This document shows, in pieces, positions 1 to 8,224 of a DNA stretch of 36,056 nucleotides. Positions within the stretch are counted from its first letter, which is position 1. Each line of letters starts with the position of its first letter. The position numbers and the translations under genes are program-made. The notes beneath the pieces were generated by a model. The model had not been told where the DNA came from, ran no database searches, and saw only the letters and a program-made list of their open reading frames with translations. Source of the stretch: Comamonadaceae bacterium (GTDB lineage Bacteria; Pseudomonadota; Gammaproteobacteria; Burkholderiales; Burkholderiaceae_C); the NCBI GenBank assembly GCA_947447355.1, contig CANFJF010000037.1, forward strand, positions 1-36,056, in the 5' to 3' direction.

Positions 1-397
1 GAAGCGCGGCAGTCCATCACTGCGCACCTCGACGATGGATGGCCGCGCTGCGCTCGCCATGACGGGAGCTGTTTTGTCATGGTCGGCTGGATAAAAATCA
101 TATGTTCATGGAAAGCATCAGTTGTCTGTCACTGCGAGCGAAGCGCGGCAGTCCATCACTGCGCACCTCGACGATGGATGGCCGCGCTTCGCTCGCCATG
201 ACGGGAGCGGTTTTGTCATGGTCGGTTGGACAAAAAACCATATGTTCATGGAAGGCAAGAAACGCCGTCGCTGCGAGCGAAGCGCGGCAGTCCAGGAGCC
301 CGAATTCGAAGTCATGGATGGCCGCGCTTCGCTCGCCATGACGGGAGCGGTTTTGTCATGGTCGGTTGAATAAAAAAACCATATGTTCATGGAAGGC
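1..397. repeat. tandem array of ~140-bp composite hairpin repeat, 3 copies
   Basis: Three successive units, the first cut by the window edge. Each has a left arm containing GCGAGCGAAGCGCGGC, a short spacer, and a right arm containing GCCGCGCTTCGCTCGC, its exact reverse complement, so the unit folds into a long hairpin. Each is followed by a tail of about 50 bp (around 67-117, 206-257 and 346-397) with a T-rich stretch, a run of A and ending in ATGTTCATGGAAGG. In the third unit the spacer and outer arm have been replaced by unrelated sequence. ORFs in this stretch are by-products of the repeat. No gene is seen between here and the first receptor. Confidence 0.85.
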
Positions 398-505
398 CTG
401 TTCGCGTTCGATCATCAGGGTTACCCATAGGCTCAAATAATCTACTGATTGGTACGATTGAATCTCGTGCAGTAAATTCAACGAGCTATCAATTCAGGAG
501 CCTGT

Positions 506-1474
506 ATGTTTCGACGGGAAGTTTTAAAGGCAGCCGCCGCCACGTGGGGCCTGAGCAGCCTGAACGTCATGGCCCAAGGTGCTTGGCCCGCCAAGCCAAT
601 CCGCATCGTCGTGTTGTTCGGTGTCGGCGGCGCGTCGGACACCCTGACCCGACTCTTGGGTGAAAAGCTGCAGGCCTATTTCAACCAGAGCTTCCCCGTT
701 GAAAACAAAACCGGTGCGGGCGGCAACATCGGCATGCTGAATGTAATGAACTCACCACCGGACGGCTATGCCATTGCATCAGCCACCATTGGTACCTTGT
801 CAATCAACCAGTTTTTGTACGCCAACGCGGGCTACGACCCGGCCAAAGATTTCGCTTACGTCTCCACGATCTGGGAAAACTGCAACGTGGTGGTCGTGTC
901 AGCAGAACACCCTGCCAAGACCATGAAGGAATTCATCGCCTGGGCCAAAGAGCAACCCAAGGGCGTCACTTTCAGCTCGTCAGGCGTTGGCACCACGCCG
1001 CATCTGGCGGGCGAGTTGTTTGCCAAACGAACCGGTATCCAAGGCGTTCATGTGCCCTTCCGCAGCTCGGCCACCATCGAAGTCGTCGGCCGCACGGTTG
1101 ACTTTGCGATCGACAACGTGGCCAGCTACGTGCCCTTGATTCGCGCCGGGAAAGCGCGGGCACTGGCCGTCACTTCAGCCGAAAGGTGGCCGACCCTGCC
1201 GCAGGTTCCGACCATGGCGGAGGTGGGCTTACCGGACTTCGTGATCACCTCCTGGGGCGCCTTCGTCATGCCGGCAGGAACGCCACCCGCGATCACGGCT
1301 CAGCTGTCCAAAGCCGTTCAAGAAATTTTGAGCCAACCGGCCATGAAGGAACGCTTTATGACGATCGGTGCCAAAGCGGTGCACTCGACGCCACAAGAGA
1401 CCGCCGCGTTTGCCGCAGCGGAGCGGGTCAAGTGGAAAGAGATCGTTCGCTTGTCTGGCGCTAAGCTGGATTGA
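506..1474 (+). CDS. Bug/TctC-family periplasmic solute-binding receptor
   Basis: A 322-residue periplasmic receptor of the tripartite tricarboxylate transporter (TTT) family, which binds small carboxylates. The N-terminus has an RR pair followed by a hydrophobic stretch and an Ala-Gln cleavage region near residue 24, so export is clear and a Tat route possible. The mature part opens with WPAKPIRIVV and continues with GGASDTLTRLL and GAGGNIG, the usual ligand-loop blocks of this family. An excellent ribosome-binding site (CAGGAG, 495-500) lies 5 bp before the ATG. The 3' end overlaps the convergent dehydrogenase by 14 bp. No TctA or TctB gene is nearby, so it must use membrane partners encoded elsewhere or act as a sensor. 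The ligand is unknown. Confidence 0.9.
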   Translation: MFRREVLKAAAATWGLSSLNVMAQGAWPAKPIRIVVLFGVGGASDTLTRLLGEKLQAYFNQSFPVENKTGAGGNIGMLNVMNSPPDGYAIASATIGTLSINQFLYANAGYDPAKDFAYVSTIWENCNVVVVSAEHPAKTMKEFIAWAKEQPKGVTFSSSGVGTTPHLAGELFAKRTGIQGVHVPFRSSATIEVVGRTVDFAIDNVASYVPLIRAGKARALAVTSAERWPTLPQVPTMAEVGLPDFVITSWGAFVMPAGTPPAITAQLSKAVQEILSQPAMKERFMTIGAKAVHSTPQETAAFAAAERVKWKEIVRLSGAKLD

Positions 1475-2561
1475 GCGGAGCCGCTGGCCGCCCCATCAGC
1501 TGCTCAAAACGCTTGGCAAACTCGGGCCACACCTCTGGGTTGATCAAGCGCGATGGCGGCTCACCAAGTGCGACCTGCGCCAACTGCGTCGCAGCCATCG
1601 TCGCCATTTGCACGCGAGCGTCTTTGCTGACACCGGCGGTGTGGTGCGTGGCGATCACCTGATTGAGACTGAGCAATGGATGACTGGCCGGTGGCGGTTC
1701 AATCATCCAAACATCCAAGCCGGCACCGCGCAAATGACCTGAGCGCAAGGCGTCGTACAAAGCCGCTTCATCGTGAATACCACCTCGCGCCGTCGTCACA
1801 AACAAGGCCCCCGGCTTCATGGCCGCAAAGGTGCTGGCGTTGAACATGCCCAGCGTCTGGTCATCGCGGGGACAGTGCACAGAAACAACATCGGACTGTG
1901 CCAGCAACTCATCTAAGGTCACCGATGTCGCGCCACGCTCTTGAATGGTTTGCGCATTCAAGAAAGGGTCATGGGCGATCACCGTCATGCCGAAAGCTCG
2001 GGCCAATTGCGCCACCAACGTGCCAATGTAGCCAATCCCCACCAGACCCAGCGTGCGACCATGAAGCTCAAAGCCCATGCCTTCTGCGCGCGTGAAATGG
2101 TCACCGCGACGCAAGCGCCGGTCGGCTTCCGTCAAGCGCTTGGCCAAACCCAGCATCATCCCTAAAGTGTGCTCGGCCACAGCACGCGCATTGCTGCCTG
2201 TCTGATTGAAGACACAAACACCGGCACGGGTGCAGGCGGGGACGTCCACCGTGTCGTAACCCGCACCGTAAGTCGACACAGCCAACAGGTTGGGGCTGCC
2301 TTTGAGCAAGGCTTCATTGACGCGCCAGACATCGGGCAAATCGTCCTTCGCAGACGACACGTGGTAGGCGTGCATCGTCGCCATGGCGAGACGAACAGCC
2401 TGATCTTCACCTTGGGACTTAAGCACTTGCAGGCTCATGTTGGCGTGACTGCGAATCAAGCCGTCAAACGTCTGGCCGTCCAAGGGAAGGTCTAAACGCA
2501 CGACTGAAAACAGAGGCTGGAAACAAATAGGATGGGTAGAGGTCATCGAAGCTTGTGCCAT
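1461..2561 (-). CDS. D-isomer-specific 2-hydroxyacid dehydrogenase
   Basis: A 366-residue cytoplasmic NAD(P)-dependent enzyme interconverting a 2-oxoacid and a D-2-hydroxyacid. The Rossmann motif GIGYIG is at residues 175-180. The catalytic Arg259 (in TTARGG), Glu288 (in WMIEPP) and His307 (in THHTAG, where the family usually has a Pro before the His) are all present. The family signature HTLGMMLGLAKRL is near residue 131. The annotated ATG has no strong ribosome-binding site; a second ATG five codons in (2546) is equally possible. It lies downstream of the GntR regulator on the same strand with a 58-bp gap, so it may be co-transcribed. The substrate is unknown; hydroxypyruvate, glyoxylate or phosphoglycerate-type acids are all possible. 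Confidence 0.9.
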   Translation of the reverse strand: MAQASMTSTHPICFQPLFSVVRLDLPLDGQTFDGLIRSHANMSLQVLKSQGEDQAVRLAMATMHAYHVSSAKDDLPDVWRVNEALLKGSPNLLAVSTYGAGYDTVDVPACTRAGVCVFNQTGSNARAVAEHTLGMMLGLAKRLTEADRRLRRGDHFTRAEGMGFELHGRTLGLVGIGYIGTLVAQLARAFGMTVIAHDPFLNAQTIQERGATSVTLDELLAQSDVVSVHCPRDDQTLGMFNASTFAAMKPGALFVTTARGGIHDEAALYDALRSGHLRGAGLDVWMIEPPPASHPLLSLNQVIATHHTAGVSKDARVQMATMAATQLAQVALGEPPSRLINPEVWPEFAKRFEQLMGRPAAPLNPA

Positions 2562-2619
2562 ACAGGTGATCCCGAAAGTTTGCTAAAGAAAATCTTAAAA
2601 ATGATGCTCTACAGGAAGG

Positions 2620-3483
2620 CTAAATATCAGTGCGCTTGACGTTGCCGACTGGCCGAAGCTTGCCAACCGGTCCATTCAACACCTCAATCGTCATCGGTGT
2701 TTTGTAGGCGCTCATGACCAGGTCACGCATGTGCAGCAAGTGCGCACGCCAGAACGTCTCAACGGCGGCCGGCGTGTTGTTGCGCATCAACTCGACAACC
2801 TCGACCCGGCTGCGAATACTGTCTTGGCGCAGCTTGTCGACACCGGCCTTGGCCAAGGTGCGCTCGGTGATGTGTTCATGCTGTTTGCGAATGATGTCGT
2901 AAATCAGCGCGGACAAAAGCTGGATCGTTTTATTGCCACAGTTCTGTGTGATGAGGATCGAGAACTGAGCACTCAGATCTGCATAGCGAATTGGATCGCT
3001 TTGCGCCACCTCTCGGGCCGCTGCAATGTTCGCCTCCAAGGCGGCAAAAGCGGTCGCGCTTTTCTGGGCCGCCATCAAACCTGCAGCCGGCGGCTCGATG
3101 ATGGTTCTGGCGAGCCACACGTCCTCTAGCGTCGTCCCTTCAATTTGCAAAAATACACCGACTTGACGTGCGGCAGCACCCAAGTCAACAGAGGTCACCC
3201 GCGAGCCACCATACTTGCCCCGTGTGATGGCTATCAAAGACTCCGACTCCAGCAAACGCAGCGCTTCCCGCAGCGTGGGGCGAGAAATGTTGAACTCGGT
3301 TTGCAGCACGTTCTCAGGGTGCAACTTGTCACCCGGCTTGAGGCGACCGGTCACAATTTGGTGACGCAATTCAGCAGCCACCATCTCGGCGGCTTTGGGC
3401 CTTTTAGTAGGTTTCGTAGGTTTGGAAAGTTTGGTAGCGGGAGTTTTGAGGCCCTTGACGCGGTCGCTGGCATTCATCGTCAT
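2620..3483 (-). CDS. GntR-family transcriptional regulator, FadR/FCD type
   Basis: A dimeric DNA-binding repressor or activator of acid catabolism genes. A basic, Lys/Pro/Thr-rich N-terminal leader precedes a winged helix with EFNISRPTLREALRLLESE as recognition helix and wing GKYGGSRVTS, then an all-helical FCD effector domain. The open frame extends to 3633, but that would overlap the esterase end, and the extra N-terminus does not look like protein, so the ATG at 3483 (287 codons) is preferred; an ATG two codons later is also possible. In the FCD domain the usual D-x-x-F-H metal-ligand motif reads S-A-Q-F-S, so the metal site may be lost. It sits amid catabolic genes and is the obvious candidate regulator for them (inference). 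Confidence 0.88.
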   Translation of the reverse strand: MTMNASDRVKGLKTPATKLSKPTKPTKRPKAAEMVAAELRHQIVTGRLKPGDKLHPENVLQTEFNISRPTLREALRLLESESLIAITRGKYGGSRVTSVDLGAAARQVGVFLQIEGTTLEDVWLARTIIEPPAAGLMAAQKSATAFAALEANIAAAREVAQSDPIRYADLSAQFSILITQNCGNKTIQLLSALIYDIIRKQHEHITERTLAKAGVDKLRQDSIRSRVEVVELMRNNTPAAVETFWRAHLLHMRDLVMSAYKTPMTIEVLNGPVGKLRPVGNVKRTDI

Positions 3484-3605
3484 AAGGTCTTTAGACACAG
3501 GTTGAGTTGAAAAAATGGAATTTGAGCGTAGCACACAGCCGGCATCAAGAATTGTTGGCAACGGGTGTGAAAGGCTTTGAATACACATGAAGAACTTGAA
3601 TGTGA

Positions 3606-4538
3606 TTAACAGGCTTTGATGCCTCGAATCCAATCGGAAGCCTCCAAAAGCGCCTCTTGAGATCTTGGCGTCGGAAAGGCTAAGAAGCCATGCAGCATGC
3701 CTTTGTATCGGGACACTTTCACAGGGATGCCGGCATCTTCAAGGCGTTGCGCATAGGCTTCCGCCTCATCCCGCAAGGGATCGGCCTCGGCAGTCAACAC
3801 AAAAGCCGGGGCTACCTGTTTCAGGTCTGTGGCTTGCAAAGGTGCCGCATAAGGATGAAGCCGATCGGCGGGACTCTCAAGGTATTGTTCCCAAAACCAC
3901 AGGATGTCTTTTCCAGTCAAATAATAACCCGCGTTAAATTCATTAAATGATTCTGTTGGTGGCTCGGGATAATTTGTCATTGGATAAAACAAAACCTGAC
4001 CCTGCAACTTGAATTGATTGTCATCACGAACACGCAAAGCAGTCGCCGCTGCAAGATTTGCCCCGGCGCTCCCACCGGCAACAAAAAGATAACGTTCATC
4101 CGCCCCGAGTTGAGCGCCGTGTTCTCGACACCAACCGAGGGCGTTCCAAGCATCGTCAGTCGCGGCGGGGAATTTATGTTCCGGAGCTAATCTGTAATCC
4201 ACTGACACGACGATGCTGTTCGACAAGTCACACAGCACGCGACACACATGATCGTAATAGCCCTCCAGCCCACCAAAGACAAACCCACCGCCATGGTAAA
4301 AAACTAATAAGGAAGGCTTTTCAGTCGAGTCAAAAGGATGGTAAATGCGGGCAGGAATTTCATGACTGCCCGCATTGATATGAATGTCTTTTGTGCTTTT
4401 GACCGGAACAACGTCATCAGCATCAATTCGAGGTCGCGTTTTTCTCAACTCCTGGATAGGGGTTTGATGCATGGCCGGTTTCTGATTGAAACCCACCAGT
4501 AATTTCTCAATCTCTGCTGGCAAGTGAAGGCGCGACAT
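3606..4538 (-). CDS. alpha/beta hydrolase, HSL-type esterase
   Basis: A cytoplasmic carboxylic-ester hydrolase of the hormone-sensitive-lipase family, about 310 residues, of normal length. The oxyanion-hole motif HGGGFVFGG begins at residue 82. The nucleophile Ser157 lies in GGSAGANLA, where the family more often has GDSAG. The later ADPLRDEA and HGFLAFP segments carry the catalytic Asp and His. The ATG at 4538 overlaps the TGA of the upstream receptor gene by one base (TGATG), which implies translational coupling; an in-frame TTG at 4541 is less likely. The coupling suggests that the receptor's ligand, or a relative of it, is an ester or lactone that this enzyme opens (inference). Confidence 0.88.
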   Translation of the reverse strand: MSRLHLPAEIEKLLVGFNQKPAMHQTPIQELRKTRPRIDADDVVPVKSTKDIHINAGSHEIPARIYHPFDSTEKPSLLVFYHGGGFVFGGLEGYYDHVCRVLCDLSNSIVVSVDYRLAPEHKFPAATDDAWNALGWCREHGAQLGADERYLFVAGGSAGANLAAATALRVRDDNQFKLQGQVLFYPMTNYPEPPTESFNEFNAGYYLTGKDILWFWEQYLESPADRLHPYAAPLQATDLKQVAPAFVLTAEADPLRDEAEAYAQRLEDAGIPVKVSRYKGMLHGFLAFPTPRSQEALLEASDWIRGIKAC

Positions 4539-5500
4539 CAATCCGCCTTCACATTGTTATCTTTCACGATTTGCTCCCACCGCTTCAAGTCATTACGGAT
4601 GATAGTTTGGTACTCAGCCCGTGTCGTCGTCGTTGGAACCATGCCTTGTCCAAGCCAACGTTCACGATTTTTCGGATCGTTGACTGCCTTCACGGTGGCC
4701 GCATGAAGCTTGTCCAGAATAGCGGGGTCTGTATGCGCTGGCGCCAGCAAGCCCCACCATATTTCCATAGAAAAATCCGTTAAATCTTGAATTCCGGATT
4801 CTGCAACTGTTGGCACGCTGGGAAAGGATGAGAATCTAACTTTAGAGGTCACCGCCAGCGCTTTGAAATCTCCAGATTTGATGTAAGGCGCCACCGCTGC
4901 TGGGGTTCCAAAGAAAATATCAATTTCTTTTTGCAGCAATGCCATCGTCGTCGGACCAGATCCTTTATAGGGGATATGCGTCATCTTTATGTTGGCTTTT
5001 TGATTGAACAACAAATTAGCCATATGCCCTGGTGTCCCGGCACCCGGGCTTCCAAAATTTAATTTATCGGGATTTTTATTAGCCAGATCAACCATCTCTC
5101 TCAAGGTATTGATGCCCAGAGACTTATTGACAACAATAATGACGGGCGAGGTGCCTAAAAGGCTGATGGGCTCAAAATCCGCAGCCATGTTGTAGCCCGG
5201 ATTTTTGTATAAAAAAGGATTGATAACCTGTGAGTTATTCGCCAGTAACAGCGTGTAGCCATCAGCGGCGCTGCTGGCGACGAGCTGAGTCCCTATATTT
5301 CCAGCGGCACCCCCTTTGTTGTCAATCACCACCGACTGCTTCAGCAGCTCCGCCATGATGGGAGCCGCTGGTCGGGCAAGAATGTCGCTACCACCGCCAG
5401 GCGCATACGGAATGACGATGCGTATCGGCTTGTTTGGAAAGTCTTGAGCCGCTGATAAAGTCACACAAAAAACAGAGCAAAGTGCCAGCCAACGTTTCAT
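4538..5500 (-). CDS. Bug/TctC-family periplasmic solute-binding receptor
   Basis: A 320-residue exported carboxylate receptor. It has a short classic signal peptide (MKRWLALCSVFCVTLSAA), then FPNKPIRIVIPYAPGGGSD, the family's opening strand and first ligand loop. Further blocks are GGAAGNIG, ADGYTLL and IPYKGSGP. A strong ribosome-binding site (AAGGAGA) lies just upstream of the ATG. It is the first gene of a coupled pair with the esterase and lies 54 bp downstream of the FMN dehydrogenase gene on the same strand, so the three probably form one operon. The ligand is unknown; a 2-hydroxyacid or its ester would fit the neighbours. Confidence 0.9.
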   Translation of the reverse strand: MKRWLALCSVFCVTLSAAQDFPNKPIRIVIPYAPGGGSDILARPAAPIMAELLKQSVVIDNKGGAAGNIGTQLVASSAADGYTLLLANNSQVINPFLYKNPGYNMAADFEPISLLGTSPVIIVVNKSLGINTLREMVDLANKNPDKLNFGSPGAGTPGHMANLLFNQKANIKMTHIPYKGSGPTTMALLQKEIDIFFGTPAAVAPYIKSGDFKALAVTSKVRFSSFPSVPTVAESGIQDLTDFSMEIWWGLLAPAHTDPAILDKLHAATVKAVNDPKNRERWLGQGMVPTTTTRAEYQTIIRNDLKRWEQIVKDNNVKAD

Positions 5501-5554
5501 ACCGTCTCCTTCAAGTTTCTCAAGATGGGTGAAAGATAAAAATCCGAGCCACCC

Positions 5555-6766
5555 TCAGGCCATATGCAGCAGGTCGCGATCCAACGCAGCCACACTGCTG
5601 GCCCCAACATAGGCCATGACGCGGTCCATCTCGTCCTTGTAGATTTGTAGCGCTAATCGAGCGCCTGGCTCCCCATCGCAAGCCACTCCCCACAAAGGAC
5701 CGCGTCCCACCAGCGCGCCCTTAGCGCCCATGGCGATGGCTTTGACCACGTCGCTGCCGCGGCTCATGCCGCCGTCAACCCAGACGTCCATGCGCTTGGC
5801 CAGGGTGTCGATGATGTCAGGCAGCACCGTGAAGGGCGGCACGGAGGCATCTAAGTTCCGGCCGCCATGGTTAGACACGACGATGGCATCAGCGCCGCAT
5901 TCATATGCCCGAACCGCGTCATCGGCACGCAAGATGCCTTTGACAATCAGTGGTCCATTCCATTTTTTTCGGAGTTGACGCAAGTCGTCCCAATTGAGCG
6001 AGTCACATTTGAACGGCGTTTGCGGCTCGTCCAAACGCACGCGCATGCTGGTCGGATAATTTTCAAGTGAAGGAACGCCCGAGCGCATCAAATAACGCGC
6101 CAAGACATTGAAAAACCAGCGGGGATGCAAAGCAACGTCCAACACATTTCGGCGTGAAATGCGCATGGGCAGCGAAAATCCGTTGTGCTTGTTGTACTCA
6201 CGGTTAGGCGAGACTGGTGTGTCGACGGTGACGATCAAGGCCTCATACCCGGCGGCTTTGGCACGGTCAACGAGCTCCATCGACAGGTGGCGATCAGACC
6301 ACATGTAAAGCTGAAACCACAAGCGACCGCCCGCCTCAGCAGCCACCCGCTCCATCGAAACGATAGACGCTGTCGACAAGATGAAAGGCACACCCATGTT
6401 CTGAGCGGCCCGGGCCACTTCGATCTCACCGTCAAACCACAACAGCCCGGCGGCCCCGGTGGGCGCCACCGCCAGCGGCATCGCGCTGGGCTTCCCGAAA
6501 AAATCAGTGCTGGTGGACCGCCCCGAGACGTCGACAAACACGTGTGGGCGAAACATGACGCGGTCCAGTGCGGCCCTCAAGGTGCGGAGCGCCAGCTCAT
6601 TTTCGGTGCCGCGGTCGACATATTCGAACAGCCCCTTCGGCAAAATTTTGCGCGCTTGTTGTCGCAAGTCAGCCAAGTTGTAAGCCTCTAACGACGACTT
6701 CGCAGGGACCGCCCGAAGGGCTTGGTGGCCTGTCGCTTCTTGGTTATTGATCGCCTGCGTTTGCAC
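5555..6766 (-). CDS. FMN-dependent L-2-hydroxyacid dehydrogenase (lactate/mandelate type)
   Basis: A 403-residue TIM-barrel flavoenzyme that oxidises an L-2-hydroxyacid to the 2-oxoacid. The N-terminal AYNLADLRQQARKILPKG segment is typical of the family. FMN-contact segments APTGAAGLLW, QLYMWSDR and VTVDTPVSPNRE are present. The catalytic base is His300 in SNHGGRNLD, and the phosphate-binding DGGMSRGSD and GRGPLWG follow. Translation starts at GTG (6766), preceded five bases earlier by AAGGAG. It heads a probable operon with the receptor and esterase downstream. Its name cannot be fixed further: lactate, mandelate, glycolate and other hydroxyacids are all used by relatives. It complements the D-specific dehydrogenase at 1461. 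Confidence 0.92.
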   Translation of the reverse strand: MQTQAINNQEATGHQALRAVPAKSSLEAYNLADLRQQARKILPKGLFEYVDRGTENELALRTLRAALDRVMFRPHVFVDVSGRSTSTDFFGKPSAMPLAVAPTGAAGLLWFDGEIEVARAAQNMGVPFILSTASIVSMERVAAEAGGRLWFQLYMWSDRHLSMELVDRAKAAGYEALIVTVDTPVSPNREYNKHNGFSLPMRISRRNVLDVALHPRWFFNVLARYLMRSGVPSLENYPTSMRVRLDEPQTPFKCDSLNWDDLRQLRKKWNGPLIVKGILRADDAVRAYECGADAIVVSNHGGRNLDASVPPFTVLPDIIDTLAKRMDVWVDGGMSRGSDVVKAIAMGAKGALVGRGPLWGVACDGEPGARLALQIYKDEMDRVMAYVGASSVAALDRDLLHMA

Positions 6767-6845
6767 AAATGCTCCTTATCAATGCGCCGCCTCTTTTAAA
6801 AATGACACATCAAGGCCGTGCTATTGATGCTAACCCGCTTGCTTC

Positions 6846-6858
6846 TAATTGTCTACCT
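6846..6858. promoter_or_regulatory. putative operator, shared 13-mer
   Basis: The minus-strand sequence AGGTAGACAATTA lies in the 211-bp divergent region between the FMN dehydrogenase and the receptor at 6978. The identical 13-mer occurs on the plus strand at 9256-9268, directly after the predicted -10 box of the lyase operon. Here it is part of a dyad GTCTA-N5-TAGAC (6851-6865). A binding site for a GntR-type regulator, such as the one at 2620, is inferred. Confidence 0.45.
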
Positions 6859-6977
6859 GTTAGACTTTTTGCGCGCTCTAGCAGGTTCGGAGAACACCCG
6901 AATCTGCGGATACGCGAGCTTGGTCATCGCCCGTTCATACGCCGTCTGGTCAAGCAGTCGGCACCACAGGAGACAAC

Positions 6978-8006
6978 ATGAAATTCTCGCCATTCAATCC
7001 CATCCAATCAGCGGCAGAAGCCACCGACAGTCGGAGGCTGATTCGATGGATGACAGCTGCGGGGGTCAGCACGATGCTGGTACTCAGCACGTCGGCCCAT
7101 GCACAAGGAGTCTTCCCCAACAAGCCCATCAAAATCGTGGTGCCGTACTCAACGGGTACAGGCAGTGACACGCTGGCCCGCACCATTGGGCAAAACATCA
7201 CCGAAAAAACGGGTCACGCGGTCATCATTGAAAATCGCGAAGGTGCCGGTAGCCTGATTGGTACGCTCGCCGTGGCCAAGGCCGCCCCTGATGGTTACAC
7301 CATTTTGATGGCGGCCAACACGCTGGTGATCCTGCCCAGCCAGAAGCTCAAGCCGCCCTACAGTCCGGTGACCGATTTTTCACCCATCGTCAAAGTCGCA
7401 GCCATTCCGCTGGTTCTCGCGGCCACCCCCAGCCTGAAGATCAATACAGTCAAGGAGCTGATCGCCTACGCGAAGGCCAATCCAGGAAAACTCAACTACG
7501 GCACCTCCGGCCCCGGCCCTTCGCAAAATGAAATGGAACTGTTCAAGCAAGCCGTGGGGATAGATGTCGTCGAAATTCCCTACAAAAATACGGCTCAGGC
7601 TATGACTGACCTGATTGGCGGGCAACTCACTCTGTTTCCCGCCGTCGGCCCGCTGGTGCTGCAACACTTGAAATCGGGTCGCGCCAAAGGTATTGCCATC
7701 TTCGACAAGCAGCGCTCGCCTCAAATGCCGGATGTGCCCGCCATGACCGAAGAAGTCAGTGTGCCAGGCTATGTCGCCACGCCCGTTTGGTACGGCTTTG
7801 TGGCACCGGCAAAAACACCGCCGGACATCGTTGCGGCGCTAGGCACCATGATTCAGAATGCCATGGCCTCGCCGGAAGTCAATGCACGACTGGTCTCACT
7901 CGGCGCCCAGCTTCTACCGGCGACGACTGAGCAGTTCACACTTGAAATCAAGAACGAATACGAGAAGTCATCCAATCTGGCCAAGACCTTAGGCACGGCT
8001 AAGTAA
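6978..8006 (+). CDS. Bug/TctC-family periplasmic solute-binding receptor (paralogue A)
   Basis: A 342-residue receptor with a long n-region, then SRRLIRWMTAAG and a hydrophobic stretch ending AHAQG near residue 44, so export is clear and Tat use possible. The mature part begins FPNKPIKIVVPYSTGTGSD and carries EIPYKNTAQAM and WYGFVAPAKTPP. It is a close paralogue of the receptor at 12848: by eye well over half the residues match, with aligned blocks over the whole length, including the final LGTAK. Ribosome-binding site AGGAG is followed by ACAAC and then the ATG, the same leader as the paralogue. It is divergent from the FMN dehydrogenase operon and may share its control region. Confidence 0.92.
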   Translation: MKFSPFNPIQSAAEATDSRRLIRWMTAAGVSTMLVLSTSAHAQGVFPNKPIKIVVPYSTGTGSDTLARTIGQNITEKTGHAVIIENREGAGSLIGTLAVAKAAPDGYTILMAANTLVILPSQKLKPPYSPVTDFSPIVKVAAIPLVLAATPSLKINTVKELIAYAKANPGKLNYGTSGPGPSQNEMELFKQAVGIDVVEIPYKNTAQAMTDLIGGQLTLFPAVGPLVLQHLKSGRAKGIAIFDKQRSPQMPDVPAMTEEVSVPGYVATPVWYGFVAPAKTPPDIVAALGTMIQNAMASPEVNARLVSLGAQLLPATTEQFTLEIKNEYEKSSNLAKTLGTAK

Positions 8007-8113
8007 GCGTTGGAACTACGTAGAATTCTCTGATGATTTATCAAAGCGCCTCACGCGTTATCCAAATCCGTTCGCGTTCCGCACACAGACCTTGAATGAC
8101 ACGCTCCAAATTC

Positions 8114-8193
8114 CGTCACTGCGAGGGCAGCGCGGCAGTCCATCACCCCGCACCGCCAAGGTGGATGGCCGCGCTACGTTCGCCATGACGGGA
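8114..8193. repeat. single hairpin repeat unit
   Basis: One isolated copy of the family seen at 1-397: left arm CACTGCGAGGGCAGCGCGGC, spacer, and right arm with GGCCGCGCTACGTTCGCC. Both arms have drifted at several positions. It fills most of the 218-bp gap between the receptor and the MBL-fold gene, about 35 bp before the latter's start. Confidence 0.8.
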
Positions 8194-8224
8194 TTTTCCA
8201 GCAACACGCTTTGCGAAAAATCAT

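Noticed and set aside
102-390. Overlapping ORFs on both strands in the first repeat array
   Set aside because: They arise from the GC-rich palindromic repeat, have no ribosome-binding site and no known domain.
3484-3633. N-terminal extension of the GntR regulator
   Set aside because: It would overlap the esterase end and shows no conserved character; the ATG at 3483 is followed by a normal regulator start.
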